Source: Streptomyces atratus (GTDB lineage: Bacteria; Actinomycetota; Actinomycetes; Streptomycetales; Streptomycetaceae). From it: DNA of 64,000 nucleotides. A program made the translations under genes and the position numbers. The stretch covers positions 462,499 to 526,498 of the forward strand of contig NZ_FPJO01000001.1 in NCBI RefSeq assembly GCF_900119365.1, read 5' to 3'. The notes under the pieces are model-generated. The model saw only the letters and a list, made by a program, of their open reading frames with translations, was not told where the DNA came from and did not search any database. This document shows positions 63,188-64,000 of the stretch, one piece after another. How positions within the stretch are numbered: the first letter of the stretch is position 1; each line of letters begins with the position of its first letter.

Positions 63188-63354
63188 GCCGGCCAATCCA
63201 GCAGCCGGACGAGGCGGTACGTATCGTCTCCCGGTCGCACGGAACCACCCGATCGGATCACTGCGCGCGGGCTCCGGGAAGCGGACCATGGGCTCACGCA
63301 CACACCCGTGCGATGTCCCGGCAGGCAACCCCTGCCTTTCGTGAGGAGCCTTCC

Positions 63355-64000
63355 TTGCCTCGTGAAGCCGCACCCCGCCGCTACCTGATGTGCGCGCCCA
63401 CGCACTTCAGGGTGACGTACTCCATCAATCCCTGGATGGACCCCAGCAAGCCCGTGGACCTCCCCCTGGCCCAGACGCAGTGGGAGGACCTGCGCGACCG
63501 GTACCGCGCCCTCGGGCACACCGTGGAGCTGATCGCCCCCCGCCCCGAGCTGCCCGACATGGTGTTCGCCGCCAACGGCGCCACCGTCATCGACGGCCGG
63601 GTGCTGGGGGCCCGCTTCGCGTACCGGGAGCGGTACGAGGAGGCCGGGGCCCATCGCGAGTGGTTCCGGGCGAACGGCTTCACCGAGATCCATGAACCGG
63701 ACCATGTCAACGAGGGCGAGGGCGACTTCGCGGTGACCGCCTCGTACGTCCTGGCCGGCCGGGGCTTCCGGTCCAGCCCGCTCTCGCACGGCGAGGCGCA
63801 GGAGTTCTTCGGGCGGCCGGTGATCGGGCTCGATCTGGTCGACCCGCGCTACTACCACCTGGACACGGCGCTGTCGGTGCTCGACGACGCGGGCGACGAG
63901 ATCATGTACTACCCGGGCGCCTTCTCGCCGGGCAGCCGGTCGGTGCTGGCCCGGCTCTTCCCCGGTGCGCTGATCGCCGAGGAGGCGGACGCCGCGGCGC
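63355..64000 (+). CDS. ddaH: Dimethylargininase-like amidinohydrolase (3' end beyond window)
   Basis: Start TTG 63355, with GAGGAG eight bases upstream; 215 codons are within the window. The product starts PREAAPRRYLMCAPTHFRVT, the amidinotransferase-superfamily opening. Motifs seen: NPWMDPSKPVDLPLAQTQWEDL, AANGATVIDGRVLGARF, EGEGDFAVTASYVLAGRGFRSS (substrate Asp/Glu region), and DPRYYHLDTALSVLDD (catalytic His). The catalytic Cys would lie past the end. It hydrolyses methylarginines or arginine-like substrates to citrulline. In streptomycetes it commonly precedes an ornithine aminotransferase gene. The divergent TetR gene upstream is damaged. Confidence 0.88.
   Translation, partial: MPREAAPRRYLMCAPTHFRVTYSINPWMDPSKPVDLPLAQTQWEDLRDRYRALGHTVELIAPRPELPDMVFAANGATVIDGRVLGARFAYRERYEEAGAHREWFRANGFTEIHEPDHVNEGEGDFAVTASYVLAGRGFRSSPLSHGEAQEFFGRPVIGLDLVDPRYYHLDTALSVLDDAGDEIMYYPGAFSPGSRSVLARLFPGALIAEEADAAA

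Noticed and set aside
1..64000. CRISPR array, tRNA or rRNA genes, prophage or plasmid origin
   Set aside because: No regularly spaced short repeats, no cloverleaf-like sequence and no phage or replication-initiator genes were noticed on reading either strand. The tandem repeats at 1-105 are coding.

Overview
The window is typical Streptomyces chromosome. It has very high GC with G/C-ending codons, many GTG and TTG starts, purine-rich Shine-Dalgarno sites, ATGA/GTGA stop-start overlaps, several -10 hexamers placed for leaderless mRNAs, and a gene set (malEFG/malR/aglA, glnE, a second GSI glutamine synthetase, nadE, panB, map, efeOBU) whose order, as far as I recall, resembles the conserved S. 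coelicolor core around glnE and glnA2. About 50 genuine protein genes are present. No rRNA, tRNA or CRISPR array was seen. The very long antisense reading frames opposite the GC-rich genes are compositional shadows.

Layout. 1-5.4 kb: the tail of a Gly/Gln-repeat protein, two strong hairpins, a SARP regulator, an unknown membrane-anchored protein, a chimeric metal-hydrolase/ferredoxin-reductase gene and a TetR regulator. 5.5-7.5 kb: an AfsR-like ATPase without a DNA-binding domain. 7.7-22.6 kb: a starch/maltodextrin regulon. It encodes a secreted amylopullulanase, a secreted alpha-amylase, a cytoplasmic alpha-glucosidase, the MalEFG importer and two LacI-type repressors that bracket the importer operon; TTGC/GCAA operator-like motifs lie in the amylase and malE-malR upstream regions. 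22.7-33.8 kb: a PAP2 membrane protein, glnE, an FMN-type oxidase, a PrmC-like methyltransferase behind a probable leader peptide, an overlapping metallophosphoesterase/MFS/beta-propeller operon, and glnA2. 34-38 kb: DUF3105, Met/His-rich DUF305, CBS and multicopper oxidase genes, suggestive of extracytoplasmic copper handling. 38-46.7 kb: nadE, an exonuclease/phosphatase-family protein, a DHA2 efflux pump with its TetR repressor and a palindromic operator, panB, and a DrrAB-type ABC exporter. 46.7-55.4 kb: an AfsR-type regulator, an M50 protease, small membrane and hypothetical proteins, an F420-dependent NADP reductase, an MFS exporter, and a leaderless methionine aminopeptidase gene. 55.5-62 kb: an iron region with heme oxygenase, a phzF gene broken by a short inverted-repeat element, gene stubs including a heme ABC-ATPase tail, and efeO-efeB-efeU-lipoprotein behind iron boxes. 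62-64 kb: a primase/polymerase-like protein, an internally deleted TetR gene, and the start of a dimethylargininase-type amidinohydrolase gene.

What stands out: four loci carry scars (in-frame gene fusion near 3.94 kb; 157-158 bp MITE-like insertion in phzF at 56.68-56.84 kb; back-to-back gene stubs at 57.2-57.5 kb; internal deletion in a TetR gene near 63.02 kb). The most unusual candidate regulatory unit is the leader ORF plus hairpin immediately upstream of the PrmC-like methyltransferase gene. I did not find a clearly new multi-gene system; the strongest novelty candidates are that leader, the chimeric oxidoreductase and the copper-type module.
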